Source: Massilia sp. Root133
GTDB lineage: Bacteria; Pseudomonadota; Gammaproteobacteria; Burkholderiales; Burkholderiaceae_D
Reading direction: 5' to 3'
DNA: 64,000 bases
NCBI RefSeq assembly: GCF_001426525.1
Contig: NZ_LMEW01000032.1
Coordinates: 249,370 to 313,369, forward strand
Shown here: positions 8,010 through 17,113 of the stretch, in pieces
Layout of the letters: every line of letters begins with the position of its first letter
Numbering within the stretch: position 1 is the first letter of the stretch
Notes under the pieces: generated by a model
What the model saw: the letters and a program-made list of their open reading frames with translations, nothing else
Told to the model about the DNA's origin: nothing
Databases searched by the model: none
Program-made: the position numbers and the translations under genes

Positions 8010-8465
8010 ATGCCCGCCACCCGTGCCAGACCGAGCCGTCCACGCGCCATCTGCGCCGCGCTGCGGCATGGCCGCAAGATGCTGTGCCGGCGCATCGGCG
8101 ACATCGTGTCCGGCCCCGACGACATGGTCGCACACGGTTTCGCGACGCTCGTCGCGGCCGTCGAGGCGGCCTTCCGGCACGAAGAGCTGATCATGGAGAC
8201 CCTGGGCTACACGCACCTGCACGAGCACCGCGAGGAAAACGCCGTCGTGCTGTCCGCGCTGCACCACGTGCTGCCGGAGGTCGAGCGGGGCGACCACATG
8301 CTGGGCCGCCAGGTGCTGTCCGCGCTGGTGGACGTGCTGGACCTGCACCGCCTGTCCGGCGAGCTGGCGCTCACGGTGGCGGCCCGTCCGGCCGAGGTGC
8401 GGGCCCGCGGACACGCGGCGCGCGCCACGCTGCACGTGGCCACGCGCCGCCCGTCCTCACGCTGA
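8010..8465 (+). CDS. Hemerythrin-like metal-binding domain protein
   Basis: A 151-residue cytoplasmic protein. The segment AAFRHEELIMETLGYTHLHEHREE (split: AAFRHEELIMETLGY, THLHEHREE) reproduces the hemerythrin helix pair with HxxxE and HxxxH spacing, and a further DLHRLSGE near 127 fits the last His-x-x-x-acid helix. Such proteins carry a di-iron site that binds O2 or NO or senses redox state. The start is fixed by AAGGAGCGGAG immediately before the ATG. A basic N-terminal extension (RARPSRPRAICAALRHGRK) is unusual. A degenerate FNR-type box lies upstream. The 3' end overlaps the convergent acetyltransferase gene by nine bases. The first hemerythrin helix is poorly conserved, so the full ligand set is uncertain. 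Confidence 0.68.
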   Translation: MPATRARPSRPRAICAALRHGRKMLCRRIGDIVSGPDDMVAHGFATLVAAVEAAFRHEELIMETLGYTHLHEHREENAVVLSALHHVLPEVERGDHMLGRQVLSALVDVLDLHRLSGELALTVAARPAEVRARGHAARATLHVATRRPSSR

Positions 8466-8939
8466 CAGCCGCCTCGCCATATACAGCGCGCCAGCCGGAT
8501 ACGTGGCCAGCGCGACGCCGTCGCCGGCCGCGGCCGCATAGCCGAGGCTTTCCCAGAACCGGCGCGAGTCCTGCACGGACACGAGCGCGGAGTGGCGCAG
8601 GCCGGCGGCCCGCGCGAGCAGCGTGTCCACCAATCGGCGCGCGACACCCTGCCCGCCCGCCCGCGGTGCCACGGCGAGGTCGTGCAGGTACAGCGTATCC
8701 GGCGTGTCCGGCAGCGTGAAATGGCCGCCGAGCGGCGTCACCTTGCCGAGCCGCGACGGATACGCGAACAGGTACGCGCAGATGCCGTCGGCGTCGCGCG
8801 CAACGAGCACCGTGTCGGGGCTCGCGCGCAGGCGCGCCCGGACGACGTCCGCCGCTTCCTGCATGGCCGGCGGATAGCACGCGGCCTGCACGGCCAGCAC
8901 GGCGTCCAGGTCGGCCTCCGCCATCGGGGCCATCCGCAT
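8457..8939 (-). CDS. GNAT-family N-acetyltransferase
   Basis: A 160-residue single-domain GNAT protein. The acetyl-CoA signature is visible as YLHDLAVAPRAGGQGVARRL (about 84-103; motif A, R-x-x-G-x-G/A), followed by SVQDSRRFWESLGY, the usual C-terminal motif B. The substrate cannot be predicted and could be a small molecule or a protein N-terminus. Its ATG overlaps the stop of the beta-lactamase gene by one base (TGATG), so the two are transcribed together and translation is probably coupled. The physical coupling suggests, without proving, a shared role in drug or cell-wall amine handling. The end overlaps the convergent hemerythrin-like gene. Confidence 0.85.
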   Translation of the reverse strand: MRMAPMAEADLDAVLAVQAACYPPAMQEAADVVRARLRASPDTVLVARDADGICAYLFAYPSRLGKVTPLGGHFTLPDTPDTLYLHDLAVAPRAGGQGVARRLVDTLLARAAGLRHSALVSVQDSRRFWESLGYAAAAGDGVALATYPAGALYMARRLSA

Positions 8940-9805
8940 CAGGCGGTCCCCAGCGCCCGCGCGACGATCGCCGCGGCGTCGGCGACGACCTTGCTGTCGC
9001 TTTTCGAACCCGTGTAGTAGACGGCCACGATCACGGGCTGGCCCTGCGGCGGGAACACGAGGCCGACGTCGTTGGTCGTGCCGTGGGCGCCCGTGCCCGT
9101 TTTGTCGGCCACGCGGCAATCGGCCGGGAAGCCGGCCTGGATGCGCTCCTTGCCCGTCGTGTTGGCGAGCATCCAGTCGAGCAGGCGGCGCCTTGCGTCC
9201 GGTGCGAGCGCTTCCTCGAGCAGCAGCGCTTCCAGGCTCCGCGCCATCGCGCGCGGCGTCGTCGTGTCGCGCGGGTCGCCGGGGATCGCGGCATTCAGTT
9301 CGGTCTCGCGGCGGTCGAGGCGGAACGCCGTGTCGCCGATGCGGCGCGCGAACGCCGTGACGGCCGCCGGGCCGCCGATCCGGTCGAGCAGCAGGTTGCA
9401 TGCGCTGTTGTCGCTCACCTGCAGTGCGGCGGCGCACAGGTCCGCGATCGTCATGCCGTCGTCGACGTGTTGTTCCGTCACGGGGGACCACGACACCAGG
9501 TCCGCCTTCTTGTAGCGCACGCGCTCGTCGAGGAGCGCCGGTGTGCGCGCCGCCAGCGTCAGCACGGTCCCGACGACCATCACCTTGGCCGTGCTGCAGA
9601 ACGGGAAGCGCTCGTCGCCGCGCCACGCGATGACGTCGGCCCCGCCGCGGCGCCAGGCGGCGACGCCGAGGCGGCCGCCGGCGCGGCGTTCGAGGCCGGC
9701 CAGCGCCTGCGTGGCGTCAGCGGCGGCGTGGACGGCGCCGGGCAGCCCGATCGCGGGAAGGATCAGCGCGGCGCGCAGGACGGTGCGGCGTGTCGTGTCG
9801 GTCAT
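8939..9805 (-). CDS. bla: Class A beta-lactamase
   Basis: A 288-residue serine beta-lactamase. A Tat-like or Sec signal (TRRTVLRAALILPAIGLPG, cleaved near VHA) is followed by all class A landmarks: CSTAK (Ser70, Lys73), VSDNSACNLL (SDN loop, Ser130), RRETELNAA (omega loop Glu166) and DKTGTGAHG (KTG, 234-236). Cys69 is present as in several carbapenem-hydrolysing enzymes, but the Cys238 partner is replaced by Gly, so the disulfide of KPC/SME-type enzymes is absent. The start has AGGAGATC upstream. No divergent ampR/penR regulator is adjacent. The expected role is periplasmic hydrolysis of penicillins or cephalosporins; the spectrum cannot be read from sequence. It is co-transcribed with a GNAT gene. 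Confidence 0.95.
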   Translation of the reverse strand: MTDTTRRTVLRAALILPAIGLPGAVHAAADATQALAGLERRAGGRLGVAAWRRGGADVIAWRGDERFPFCSTAKVMVVGTVLTLAARTPALLDERVRYKKADLVSWSPVTEQHVDDGMTIADLCAAALQVSDNSACNLLLDRIGGPAAVTAFARRIGDTAFRLDRRETELNAAIPGDPRDTTTPRAMARSLEALLLEEALAPDARRRLLDWMLANTTGKERIQAGFPADCRVADKTGTGAHGTTNDVGLVFPPQGQPVIVAVYYTGSKSDSKVVADAAAIVARALGTA

Positions 9806-9917
9806 GGGATCTCCTGATGGTGGACGGGGCCGTCATTATGCCGCAAGACGTTCCGGTTGCCGCTTCGCAAAGTTTCGCGATATGGTTCAGGTTTGCAGGC
9901 ACACGACTGGAGACGAC

Positions 9918-12230
9918 ATGCACAAGGCCATCCTGCCCCTCGCCATCGCGGCACTCTGCGCGGGTGCGCCCGCCCACGCGGCCAACCGCACGGACAACGT
10001 CGACGTCTTCATCGGCACCGGCGGCGACGGCCACACGTTCCCCGGCGCGACCCGCCCGTTCGGCATGGTGCAGCTCAGTCCCGACACACAGGTGCGCCAC
10101 TTCCGCCAGAGCTATCCGTGGGCCGCCGGCTACCGCTACGAGGACGATTCCATCCTCGGCTTCTCGCACACGCATTTTTCCGGCGCCGGCCACTCGGACC
10201 TGGGCGACGTGCTGCTGATGCCGACCGGCGGCGAGGTGAAACTGGAACCGGGCTGTCCCGAGCGCCCGTTCAGCGGCTACCGCTCGCGCTTTTCGCACAA
10301 GGACGAGCGCGCGGAGCCGGGCTATTACGCGGTGAAACTGCTGGACAACGACGTCGACGTGGAGCTGACGGCGAGCGAGCGCGTGGGCCTGCACCGCTAC
10401 CGCTTCAAGCCGGGCGCCCAGGCCAATGTGATCCTCGACCTGCGGTCCAGCATCTACGACTGGTCCGGCAAGAATCTCTGGTCGCGCGTACGCCTGCGCG
10501 GCAACGACACGGTCACGGGCATGCGCGAGACGCGCGGCTGGGCGCCGGGCCGCCAGCTGTACTTCGCGATCCGCTTCTCGCGGCCGATCGTCGCGCACCA
10601 GTTGATGAACCGCGAGGAAGGCGTCGAATACCGGGGCTTCGCGGCGCCCGGCAAGGCGCCGGCCGACAAGGTCCTCGTCGAAGGCAAGGCACTGGAGGGC
10701 ACGTTCGGCTTCGGCACGCCCGCCGACGGCACGGTGCTCGTGAAGGTCGCCGTGTCGGGCGTCAACGAGGACGGCGCGCTCGCCAACCTCGCGGAGATGC
10801 CGGGCTGGGACTTCGATGCCGAGCGCCGGCGCGCGCACGACGCGTGGGAAGACGCCCTGGGCGCCGTCGACATCGACGCGCCGCAGCCGATGAAGCGCAT
10901 GGCCTACACGAGCCTGTACCACGCGCTGCTGGCACCGAGCCTGTTCATGGACGCGGACGGCAAATACCGCGGACCGGACAACCAGGTGCATGCGGCGCAG
11001 GGCTTCCGCTTCCACTCCACGTTCTCCCTGTGGGACACGTACCGCGCGCTGCACCCGCTGCTGACGCTGATCCAGCCGGAGAAGCGCAACGTCGACTTCG
11101 TGCGTTCGCTGGTCGAATCGCAGAAAGCGAGCCCGTACGGCATCCTGCCCGTGTGGCAGTTCGCCGGCCTGGAGACCTGGTGCATGATCGGCTACCACGC
11201 GGTGCCCGTCATCGCCGACGCGTACATGAAGGGCCTGAAGGGTTTCGATGCCGACGAGGCCCTGCGCGCGATGACGGCCAGCGCGGAGTATGGCCCGTAC
11301 GGCGGCCTGCAGTACTACATGAAGCTGGGCTATGTGCCGATCGACCTCGAGCCGGAAGCGGCGTCGAAGACGGTCGAATATGCGTTCGACGACTGGACCA
11401 TCGCGCGCATGGCCGACAGGATGGGCCGGCGCGACGTGGCCGACCGTTACTACAAGCGCGCGCAGAACTGGCGCAACGTGTTCGATCCGAAGACGGGCTT
11501 CGTGCGCGCGAAGACATCGGATGGAAAGTATCGCGAGCCGTTCGACCCGGTGCGCTCGAACTTCGGCAGCGATTACACGGAAGGCAGCGCGTGGCAGTAT
11601 TCCTGGTATATGCCGCACGATAACGCGGGCCTCGTGAAGCTGCTCGGCGGTGACGCCGGGCTGATCGACAAGATCGACCAGGTGTTCGACGCGAAGATCG
11701 ACCCGACCGTGTACGCGCACATGGAAGACATTTCCGGCCTGATCGGCCACTACGCGCACGGCAACGAGCCGTCGCACCACGTGGCCTACCTGTACAACTA
11801 CGCGGGCGCGCCATGGAAGACGCAGGCGCGCCTCGCGCAGATCGTGAAGAGCCAGTACAAGGACACGCCGGACGGCCTCGCAGGCAACGACGACCTGGGC
11901 CAGATGTCGGCCTGGTTCGTGTTCACGGCGCTGGGCTTCTATCCCGTCGCGCCGGGCAGCAACGAGTACGTGATCGGGCGGCCGTTCGTCGAGCGCGCGG
12001 CGTTGAACCTGCCGAACGGGAAGCGCTTCACCATCCGCACCGAGGGTTTGTCGGACGCGAACCCGTACGTGGGCAGCGTGACGTTGAACGGCAAGCCGCT
12101 CGCGCGCAGCGTGCTGCGCCACGATGAGATCGTGGCGGGCGGGGAACTCGTGTTCCGGATGCAGGCCACGCCGAACAGGGACTGGGGCAAGGCGCCGGCC
12201 GCGCGCCCTTACACGCAGACGGCGTATTAG
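9918..12230 (+). CDS. GH92-family alpha-mannosidase, exported
   Basis: A 770-residue glycoside hydrolase of family GH92, Ca2+-dependent exo-alpha-mannosidases acting on mannans or N-glycan-type chains. Signal peptide MHKAILPLAIAALCAGAPAHA. Family landmarks: VFIGTGGDGHTFPGATRPFG near the mature N-terminus, FSHTHFSGAGHSDLGD, EGSAWQYSWYMPHD, GNEPSHHVAYLYNYAGAPW with the conserved Glu, and GNDDLGQMSAWFVFTALGFY with the paired Asp residues near the C-terminus. Length is normal. GGAGACGAC precedes the ATG. It stands alone, divergent from the beta-lactamase, without a polysaccharide-utilisation partner, so it probably scavenges mannosides individually. Its last four bases overlap the convergent exporter gene. 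Confidence 0.95.
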   Translation: MHKAILPLAIAALCAGAPAHAANRTDNVDVFIGTGGDGHTFPGATRPFGMVQLSPDTQVRHFRQSYPWAAGYRYEDDSILGFSHTHFSGAGHSDLGDVLLMPTGGEVKLEPGCPERPFSGYRSRFSHKDERAEPGYYAVKLLDNDVDVELTASERVGLHRYRFKPGAQANVILDLRSSIYDWSGKNLWSRVRLRGNDTVTGMRETRGWAPGRQLYFAIRFSRPIVAHQLMNREEGVEYRGFAAPGKAPADKVLVEGKALEGTFGFGTPADGTVLVKVAVSGVNEDGALANLAEMPGWDFDAERRRAHDAWEDALGAVDIDAPQPMKRMAYTSLYHALLAPSLFMDADGKYRGPDNQVHAAQGFRFHSTFSLWDTYRALHPLLTLIQPEKRNVDFVRSLVESQKASPYGILPVWQFAGLETWCMIGYHAVPVIADAYMKGLKGFDADEALRAMTASAEYGPYGGLQYYMKLGYVPIDLEPEAASKTVEYAFDDWTIARMADRMGRRDVADRYYKRAQNWRNVFDPKTGFVRAKTSDGKYREPFDPVRSNFGSDYTEGSAWQYSWYMPHDNAGLVKLLGGDAGLIDKIDQVFDAKIDPTVYAHMEDISGLIGHYAHGNEPSHHVAYLYNYAGAPWKTQARLAQIVKSQYKDTPDGLAGNDDLGQMSAWFVFTALGFYPVAPGSNEYVIGRPFVERAALNLPNGKRFTIRTEGLSDANPYVGSVTLNGKPLARSVLRHDEIVAGGELVFRMQATPNRDWGKAPAARPYTQTAY

Positions 12231-13162
12231 CGGCGGCGCATGCTGGCGACGGCGACGCCGGCCAGGATGACGGCGAAACCGGCCGCGTGGTACAGGTGCG
12301 GCGGCTCCTTCAGCAGCGGCCACGCCGCGATAGTCGCGAACAGCGGGATCAGGTACACGGTCAGGCTCGCACGGGCCGGGCCGGCCGCGGCCACGAGGCG
12401 GTCGAAGAAGAAGTACGCGCCGAGGCTAGGCACGACGGCGAGGAACGCGAGCGCCGCGTACAGGCGGCCGTCGGCGAAGTCGGCGACGGTGCCGCTGGCC
12501 GCTTCGAACGCGGCGAACGGCGCCAGCACGAGCGCGCCGCCGCCGATCAGCGCGGCCAGCTTCACCGTGGACGGCAGCGGCGGCAGCGGCAGGCGCTTGT
12601 TGAAGACGGTGTAGAACGACCAGCCGCACGCGGCCAGCACGACCCACAGGTCGCCGCGGCCGAATTCCAGCTGGCCCAGCGCCGTCACGTCGCCCTTGGC
12701 CAGCACGACCAGCACGCCGAGAATCGCCAGGAACATGCCGCCGGCCTGGCGGCGCGACAGCGGCGCCTTCCACACGAGCGTTTCGATCAGGGTCACGAGC
12801 GCCGGGCAGGCGGCGAAGATGATGCCGACGTTGGCCGCGCTCGTATGGCGCGCGCCGACGTATTGCGGTGCGACGGAGAGGCCCATGCCGAGGCCGGCCA
12901 GCAGCAGGACGCGCTGCCAGTTGGCGCGGAGCAGGCCGCGCAGCGCCCACAGGCGCGGTCCGCACGACGGCAGCAGGATCAGGAACGCCAGCATCCAGCG
13001 CCCGAAGGCGAGGAAGACGGGCGGGATCCCCGCGCCCTGCGCCCAGCGGGCAACGACGAGGTTCGCTGCGAACAGCGCGGGAGTGATCAGCATGAGCGGC
13101 AGTTCGGCTGCGAAGGGATCACTCCGGTAGCCGGCGCCCGCCCGTGACACTGCATTCGACAC
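12227..13162 (-). CDS. EamA/DMT-superfamily permease
   Basis: A 311-residue inner-membrane transporter with about ten hydrophobic helices arranged as two EamA repeats (first from LITPALFAANLVVARW, second from LWVVLAACGWSFYTVFNK). The family exports amino acids or metabolites. The GTG start at 13162 is preferred because CAGGAG lies 6 bases upstream. An in-frame ATG at 13198 has no ribosome-binding site. A divergent Lrp/AsnC-family regulator lies 215 bases away, which by analogy with other Lrp-exporter pairs suggests amino acid efflux under feedback control. The substrate is not determined. Confidence 0.88.
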   Translation of the reverse strand: MSNAVSRAGAGYRSDPFAAELPLMLITPALFAANLVVARWAQGAGIPPVFLAFGRWMLAFLILLPSCGPRLWALRGLLRANWQRVLLLAGLGMGLSVAPQYVGARHTSAANVGIIFAACPALVTLIETLVWKAPLSRRQAGGMFLAILGVLVVLAKGDVTALGQLEFGRGDLWVVLAACGWSFYTVFNKRLPLPPLPSTVKLAALIGGGALVLAPFAAFEAASGTVADFADGRLYAALAFLAVVPSLGAYFFFDRLVAAAGPARASLTVYLIPLFATIAAWPLLKEPPHLYHAAGFAVILAGVAVASMRRR

Positions 13163-13377
13163 GAGGGCTCCTGAACGAAAGGCGGCGGACGCGGACATTG
13201 CCGGGTAAGCGATGTTGCGCCGCAATAAAGGATAGCGCCATGGTAAGGGAGCACGCGCAGAATGTGCTTCTATTCGATAGCGATAACACGGCCATTTCCG
13301 CAAGGGTCTTCTGCAGAAATACGAAATAGAAGATAAAATCTCCGGCGTTATCTAGAATCTACGAAGGAAGCACTGCG

Positions 13378-13845
13378 ATGAAAGACGGCCAGCTGGACGA
13401 GATCGACCGCCAGATCCTGCGCACGCTCAGCCGCGACGGGCGCATCAGTAACCAGAAACTGGCCGAAACGGTGCACCTGTCGCCGACGCCTTGCTGGCAC
13501 CGCGTCAAAGCGCTGGAAGAATCGGGTTTTATTACGGGCTACGTCGCAATGCTGGACCAGCGGGCGCTGGGCATGCCGGACACGGTGATCATCGAGGTGA
13601 CGGTGGACCGCCACGACGACGAGATCTTCAAGGCGTTCCAGGACGCCCTGGCCGAGTTGCCGGAGGTGATGGAGGCGTATCTGCTGTCGGGGGAGTACGA
13701 CTACCTGATCAAGGTCGCCGTGGCGGGCACGGAAGGCTACGAGAAATTCCTGCGGCAGAAACTGTACAAGCTGCCGGGGGTGACGCGGACGCGGTCGACG
13801 TTTACCTTGCGCTGCCTGAAACGCACCCCGTCCGTGTCACCCTGA
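13378..13845 (+). CDS. Lrp/AsnC-family transcriptional regulator
   Basis: A 155-residue regulator. The N-terminal AsnC-type helix-turn-helix is LDEIDRQILRTLSRDGRISN, then LAETVHLSPTPCWHRVKALE. The ligand-binding RAM domain follows from about residue 65 (DTVIIEVTVDRHDD) and includes the family motif AYLLSGEYDYLIKV. It probably binds an amino acid and controls the divergent DMT exporter. GAAGGAAG precedes the ATG. The intergenic region is relatively AT-rich, as expected for an Lrp-type site, but no clear palindrome was picked out. Confidence 0.93.
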   Translation: MKDGQLDEIDRQILRTLSRDGRISNQKLAETVHLSPTPCWHRVKALEESGFITGYVAMLDQRALGMPDTVIIEVTVDRHDDEIFKAFQDALAELPEVMEAYLLSGEYDYLIKVAVAGTEGYEKFLRQKLYKLPGVTRTRSTFTLRCLKRTPSVSP

Positions 13846-13854
13846 GACCAGACG

Positions 13855-14583
13855 TTACTTCTTCGATTTCAACTCGGTCAGTTCGGCCCGCAGCTTGCTG
13901 CGCTCGGCGGTCGACTTGTCGAGCTTCGCACGCAGGTCGTCCAGCTCGGACGCCAGGCTGTCGCGCGCGGTCGTCGCGCCCACGAGTTCCATCTCGGCGC
14001 GCAGGCGCGCGTCCGATTCGGCGGCCATGTCGGCCACCTTGCGCTCCAGTTCCTGGCGCAGCTGCGTCAGTTGCTGTTCCTTGCCGTCGATCGCGAGCTG
14101 GTCCTTCGCCTTGCTGACGAGGGCATCCATCGCGACCTGGCGCGCATTCTTGAGTTCGGCGTTCAGGCGTTCGATGGTTTCGTCGCGTTCGGCGATGGCT
14201 TCCTCGGACGCCGCCGTGGCGCTCGCCATTTCCTCGCGCAACGCATCGCGTTCGCCTTCCAGCGCTTCGCCGGCCGAGCGCAAGGCTTCGATGTCCGCCT
14301 CGTTGCGTTCCAGCGCTTCGCGGTCGCCGGCGCCGGCCTGCTCCGCGAACTTCAGGGCCCAATCCGCCAGACCGGCCAGCAATTCCGGCGGCAGCTCGGC
14401 CGTCGGGGGCGCCTTCGGCTTGACGTTCGCCGCACGCCACGCGGCCAGGTGCTTGAAGATGGCGTTCGGCGAACCCTCGCCGAGGAAGTCCTGCACCGCT
14501 TCGATGGTTACGGCTTCGCCATCCTCCTGCAAACTCTCGGCTGCGCGCGCAACGTCGTCGAATGTGACTTCTTGGCCTGCCAT
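13855..14583 (-). CDS. KfrA-like DNA-binding coiled-coil protein
   Basis: A 242-residue protein. The first 65 residues match the KfrA N-terminal DNA-binding domain (EVTFDDVARAAESL, then VTIEAVQDFLGEGSPNAIFK). Residues about 90-240 form a long heptad-rich coiled coil high in Glu, Arg and Ala (LREEMASATAASEEAIAERD). On plasmids, KfrA autoregulates and helps segregation through its coiled coil. Here no plasmid gene is near, so a chromosomal nucleoid or cell-shape role is possible. It is a single gene with its own upstream region. Confidence 0.82.
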   Translation of the reverse strand: MAGQEVTFDDVARAAESLQEDGEAVTIEAVQDFLGEGSPNAIFKHLAAWRAANVKPKAPPTAELPPELLAGLADWALKFAEQAGAGDREALERNEADIEALRSAGEALEGERDALREEMASATAASEEAIAERDETIERLNAELKNARQVAMDALVSKAKDQLAIDGKEQQLTQLRQELERKVADMAAESDARLRAEMELVGATTARDSLASELDDLRAKLDKSTAERSKLRAELTELKSKK

Positions 14584-14719
14584 AAGGTCTTGACTCCTGC
14601 TTCGTTGGATTTCGGGAGTGCGTATGATACTTCCCGTAGAGAAATTCGGCAGCAATCAGCGCAAGAGTGTTGCGCGCCGGACGCGTCGGCCGGCAAACCA
14701 TTTCACAGTTGGTAAGAAT

Positions 14720-16078
14720 TCAGCCTGTTTGTGCGACGGGCGCGGCCATCGGGCGGATCTGGTTGCGCCCGCCCTGCTTCGCTTCGTACAGCATCGCGTC
14801 GGCGCGCAGGAACAATTCGTTCTCGCTGCGTCCGTCCGGATAGGCGGCCAGGCCGCCGCTGAACGAGAAGTGGCGCACGTCGCCCGGCTTGACCTCGAAC
14901 GCGATGGCGCCGAATGCCTGGCGCAGCGCGTCGAGCCGGTGCCAGCCCTGCTCCAGCGGGCAATCCCAGAACACGACGACGAACTCCTCGCCGCCGAAGC
15001 GGCTCAGCAGGTCGCCCTCTTCCATGCGCGCCGCCAGCGTCAAGGACAAACGCTTGATGACGATGTCGCCAAAATAATGGCCCCAGGTATCGTTGATGGT
15101 CTTGAACTTGTCGATGTCGATGACGCCGAAGCACAGCGGCCGGTTTTCCAGCGCGGCGCGGCAGATCAGCGCCTGCGCCTTTTGCTGCAGGCCGATCTTG
15201 TTGAGCAGGCCCGTCGCGCGGTCCTTGCCGATCAGGTCGCGGTTGATGCGGATCTTGGCGGCCCGGTTGAGCAACTGGCGCGCGAGCAGCTCGGCGTCGT
15301 CCATCGCGAGCAGCGCATCGAAGCCGCTGTCCAGCGCGCGCCGCGCCAGCGCCGGGTCGGCGCGGCGTTGCAGCAAGGTGATCTCGCGCACGGGATCGGC
15401 TTCGATATTGCGCTTGAGCACGCGCACGACGGCTTCCGTCCGTTCGTATTCCGCGTCCGTGATCAGTACGATATCCGGCTGCAAGTCCTTGACACGCAGG
15501 TGCAGCGTTTGCGGATCGGTGTGGTAGACGATGTCCAGCCGCTGTGCGCGCAGCGCCGCCTCGTCCCAGCCCGGCGGCGCGCCCAGCATTGCCACGCGCA
15601 CGAGGTCGCCGCGTTTCTGTTGCACGAACAGGTTGAACAGCTTGTCGACGAGGACGTCGTTCGCGATCGGTTTTTCGGCGTAGGCGAGGCAGTTGCTGTC
15701 GACGAGCCGTTGCTGCAGCAGGAACCGGCTGCCCTGGCGCACGCTTTGCAGGTAGACGTAGCGGTGGTCAGCGGGCAGCCGCTGCAGCAATTCGCCCAGC
15801 AGCAGCGTCTTGCGCGCATCGCGCAGGTCGGACTGCATGTTGTGCAGCGCGTCGAGGTCGACCACGTACAGGCTGTCGGCCGCATCGCGTTCGACCGCCG
15901 TCACGAATTCGCTCAGCTCATGGAAGAAGCGGATGTCGAAGTCGTACTTATGCGCGTGCAACTGCAACTCGGCCTGGTTGTCCTTGATGAAGAAGCTGTG
16001 CGACAAGAACAACACATGATTCCTGTACAACGAAGTATGCCCTGCCATCTGGTTACGCGCCTTCGAAGAGTTGACCAT
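14720..16078 (-). CDS. Diguanylate cyclase with receiver-like N-terminal region
   Basis: A 452-residue protein. Residues about 285-445 are a GGDEF domain with an intact active-site variant RFGGEEF and the metal/GTP strand FGVIDIDKFKTINDTWGHYF (IDIDKFK and NDTWGH), so it should make cyclic di-GMP. Residues 20-270 contain two alpha/beta segments resembling receiver domains (SLYVVDLDALHNM; DIVLITDAEYERTEAVV). I see no clear phospho-acceptor triad, so these may be pseudo-receivers. No transmembrane segment is present. ATG 16078 is used; ATG 16048 is an alternative and neither has a strong ribosome-binding site. The allosteric I-site RxxD is not obvious. Confidence 0.85.
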   Translation of the reverse strand: MVNSSKARNQMAGHTSLYRNHVLFLSHSFFIKDNQAELQLHAHKYDFDIRFFHELSEFVTAVERDAADSLYVVDLDALHNMQSDLRDARKTLLLGELLQRLPADHRYVYLQSVRQGSRFLLQQRLVDSNCLAYAEKPIANDVLVDKLFNLFVQQKRGDLVRVAMLGAPPGWDEAALRAQRLDIVYHTDPQTLHLRVKDLQPDIVLITDAEYERTEAVVRVLKRNIEADPVREITLLQRRADPALARRALDSGFDALLAMDDAELLARQLLNRAAKIRINRDLIGKDRATGLLNKIGLQQKAQALICRAALENRPLCFGVIDIDKFKTINDTWGHYFGDIVIKRLSLTLAARMEEGDLLSRFGGEEFVVVFWDCPLEQGWHRLDALRQAFGAIAFEVKPGDVRHFSFSGGLAAYPDGRSENELFLRADAMLYEAKQGGRNQIRPMAAPVAQTG

Positions 16079-16214
16079 GGTAGCGTTGCGCCGACCGCCA
16101 GCATACCTCCGTTTGCGCCATGCATAAGTAAGAAACCGGGTTTTTTTTTGACTATCTGAGCTTCCTCTGAGTGTTATCAGGAAAGTATGTTGCGCGCTGA
16201 CAAAAAGATGCTGA

Positions 16215-17111
16215 TCAGGCACGCAGGCCGGCCAGTCCGCCCAGCTTGTCCGGGTTGCGTACGACATAGATGGCGGCGATACGGCCGTCCTCGATGTGGA
16301 TCGAGGTGATCGCATCCGGCATGCCGTTGCGCCAGGTCAGCACGCCCGGCGCCCCGTTGACGGTGATGATGTCGTGGCGCGTGTCGGCGTTCGACCACTT
16401 GCGTTCGATGCCCGCGACGAGGCGGCCCACGCGGTCGGCGCCGACCACCTGCCTGACGGTCGTCTTGACCTTGCCGCCGCCGTCGCCCGTGAACGTGGCG
16501 TCCGCTGCCAGCAGCGCCTGCACCTGGGCCGGGTCGGCCGAACGGGCCGCCTGCACGAAGCGCCCCAGCAATTCCAGGTGCAGCTCGCGGTTGACGGCGA
16601 ACCGGGGCCGTTCCGCCCGCACCCGCTCGCGTGCCCGCTGCAGCACCTTGCGGCAGGCCGCTTCCGTCTTGCCGACCATCGCCGCGACCTCGGCGTAATC
16701 GAAATCGAACACCTGGTGCAGCAGGAACACGGCGCGCTCTTCCGGCGCCAGCCGTTCGAGCATCAGCAAGAAGGCCGTCGAGAGGTCGCCCGCCGCTTCC
16801 AGGGCGCTTTCCGGCGACGCCGCCGTGTCTTCCACCAGCGGCTCGGGCAGCCACGGGCCGACGTAACGTTCGCGCTCCGTCAGCGCACCGCGCAGCCGGT
16901 CGATCGAGAGCCGGGTGACGACGGTGACGAGCCACGCTTCCGGCGTGCGCGCTTCCAGGCTGCCGCCGTTCTGCCAGCGCAGCCAGGCTTCCTGGACGAT
17001 GTCCTCGGCGTCGGCGCGCACGCCCAGCATACGGTAGGCGATCCCGAACAGGCGGGGGCGGAGGCGGACGAAATCGTCGAGCGGCGTGGCGGTCTGGGTA
17101 TCCATATCCAT
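16215..17111 (-). CDS. ECF41-group RNA polymerase sigma factor with fused SnoaL-like domain
   Basis: A 298-residue extracytoplasmic-function sigma factor. Region 2 (LRPRLFGIAYRMLGVRADAE, then DIVQEAWLRW) and region 4 (LAPEERAVFLLHQVFDFDYA, then EVAAMVGKTEAACRKVL) are followed by a SnoaL-like C-terminal domain. Three hallmarks of ECF41 are present: WLPEPL in the linker, DGGGK in the extension, and NPDKL near the end. In this group the fused domain replaces the anti-sigma factor and tunes activity. ECF41 genes usually sit beside a carboxymuconolactone decarboxylase, oxidoreductase or epimerase gene, but none is adjacent here. A candidate ECF41-type promoter lies directly upstream; if used, the second ATG at 17105 could be the true, leaderless start. 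Confidence 0.93.
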   Translation of the reverse strand: MDMDTQTATPLDDFVRLRPRLFGIAYRMLGVRADAEDIVQEAWLRWQNGGSLEARTPEAWLVTVVTRLSIDRLRGALTERERYVGPWLPEPLVEDTAASPESALEAAGDLSTAFLLMLERLAPEERAVFLLHQVFDFDYAEVAAMVGKTEAACRKVLQRARERVRAERPRFAVNRELHLELLGRFVQAARSADPAQVQALLAADATFTGDGGGKVKTTVRQVVGADRVGRLVAGIERKWSNADTRHDIITVNGAPGVLTWRNGMPDAITSIHIEDGRIAAIYVVRNPDKLGGLAGLRA

Positions 17112-17113
17112 TA

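Noticed and set aside
9717..12323. Very long open frame antisense to the GH92 gene
   Set aside because: Low-complexity Arg/Val/His-rich translation, no domain, entirely explained by the sense gene's third-position GC.
16141..16149. Nine-T run as an intrinsic terminator
   Set aside because: No stem precedes it on either strand at the needed distance.
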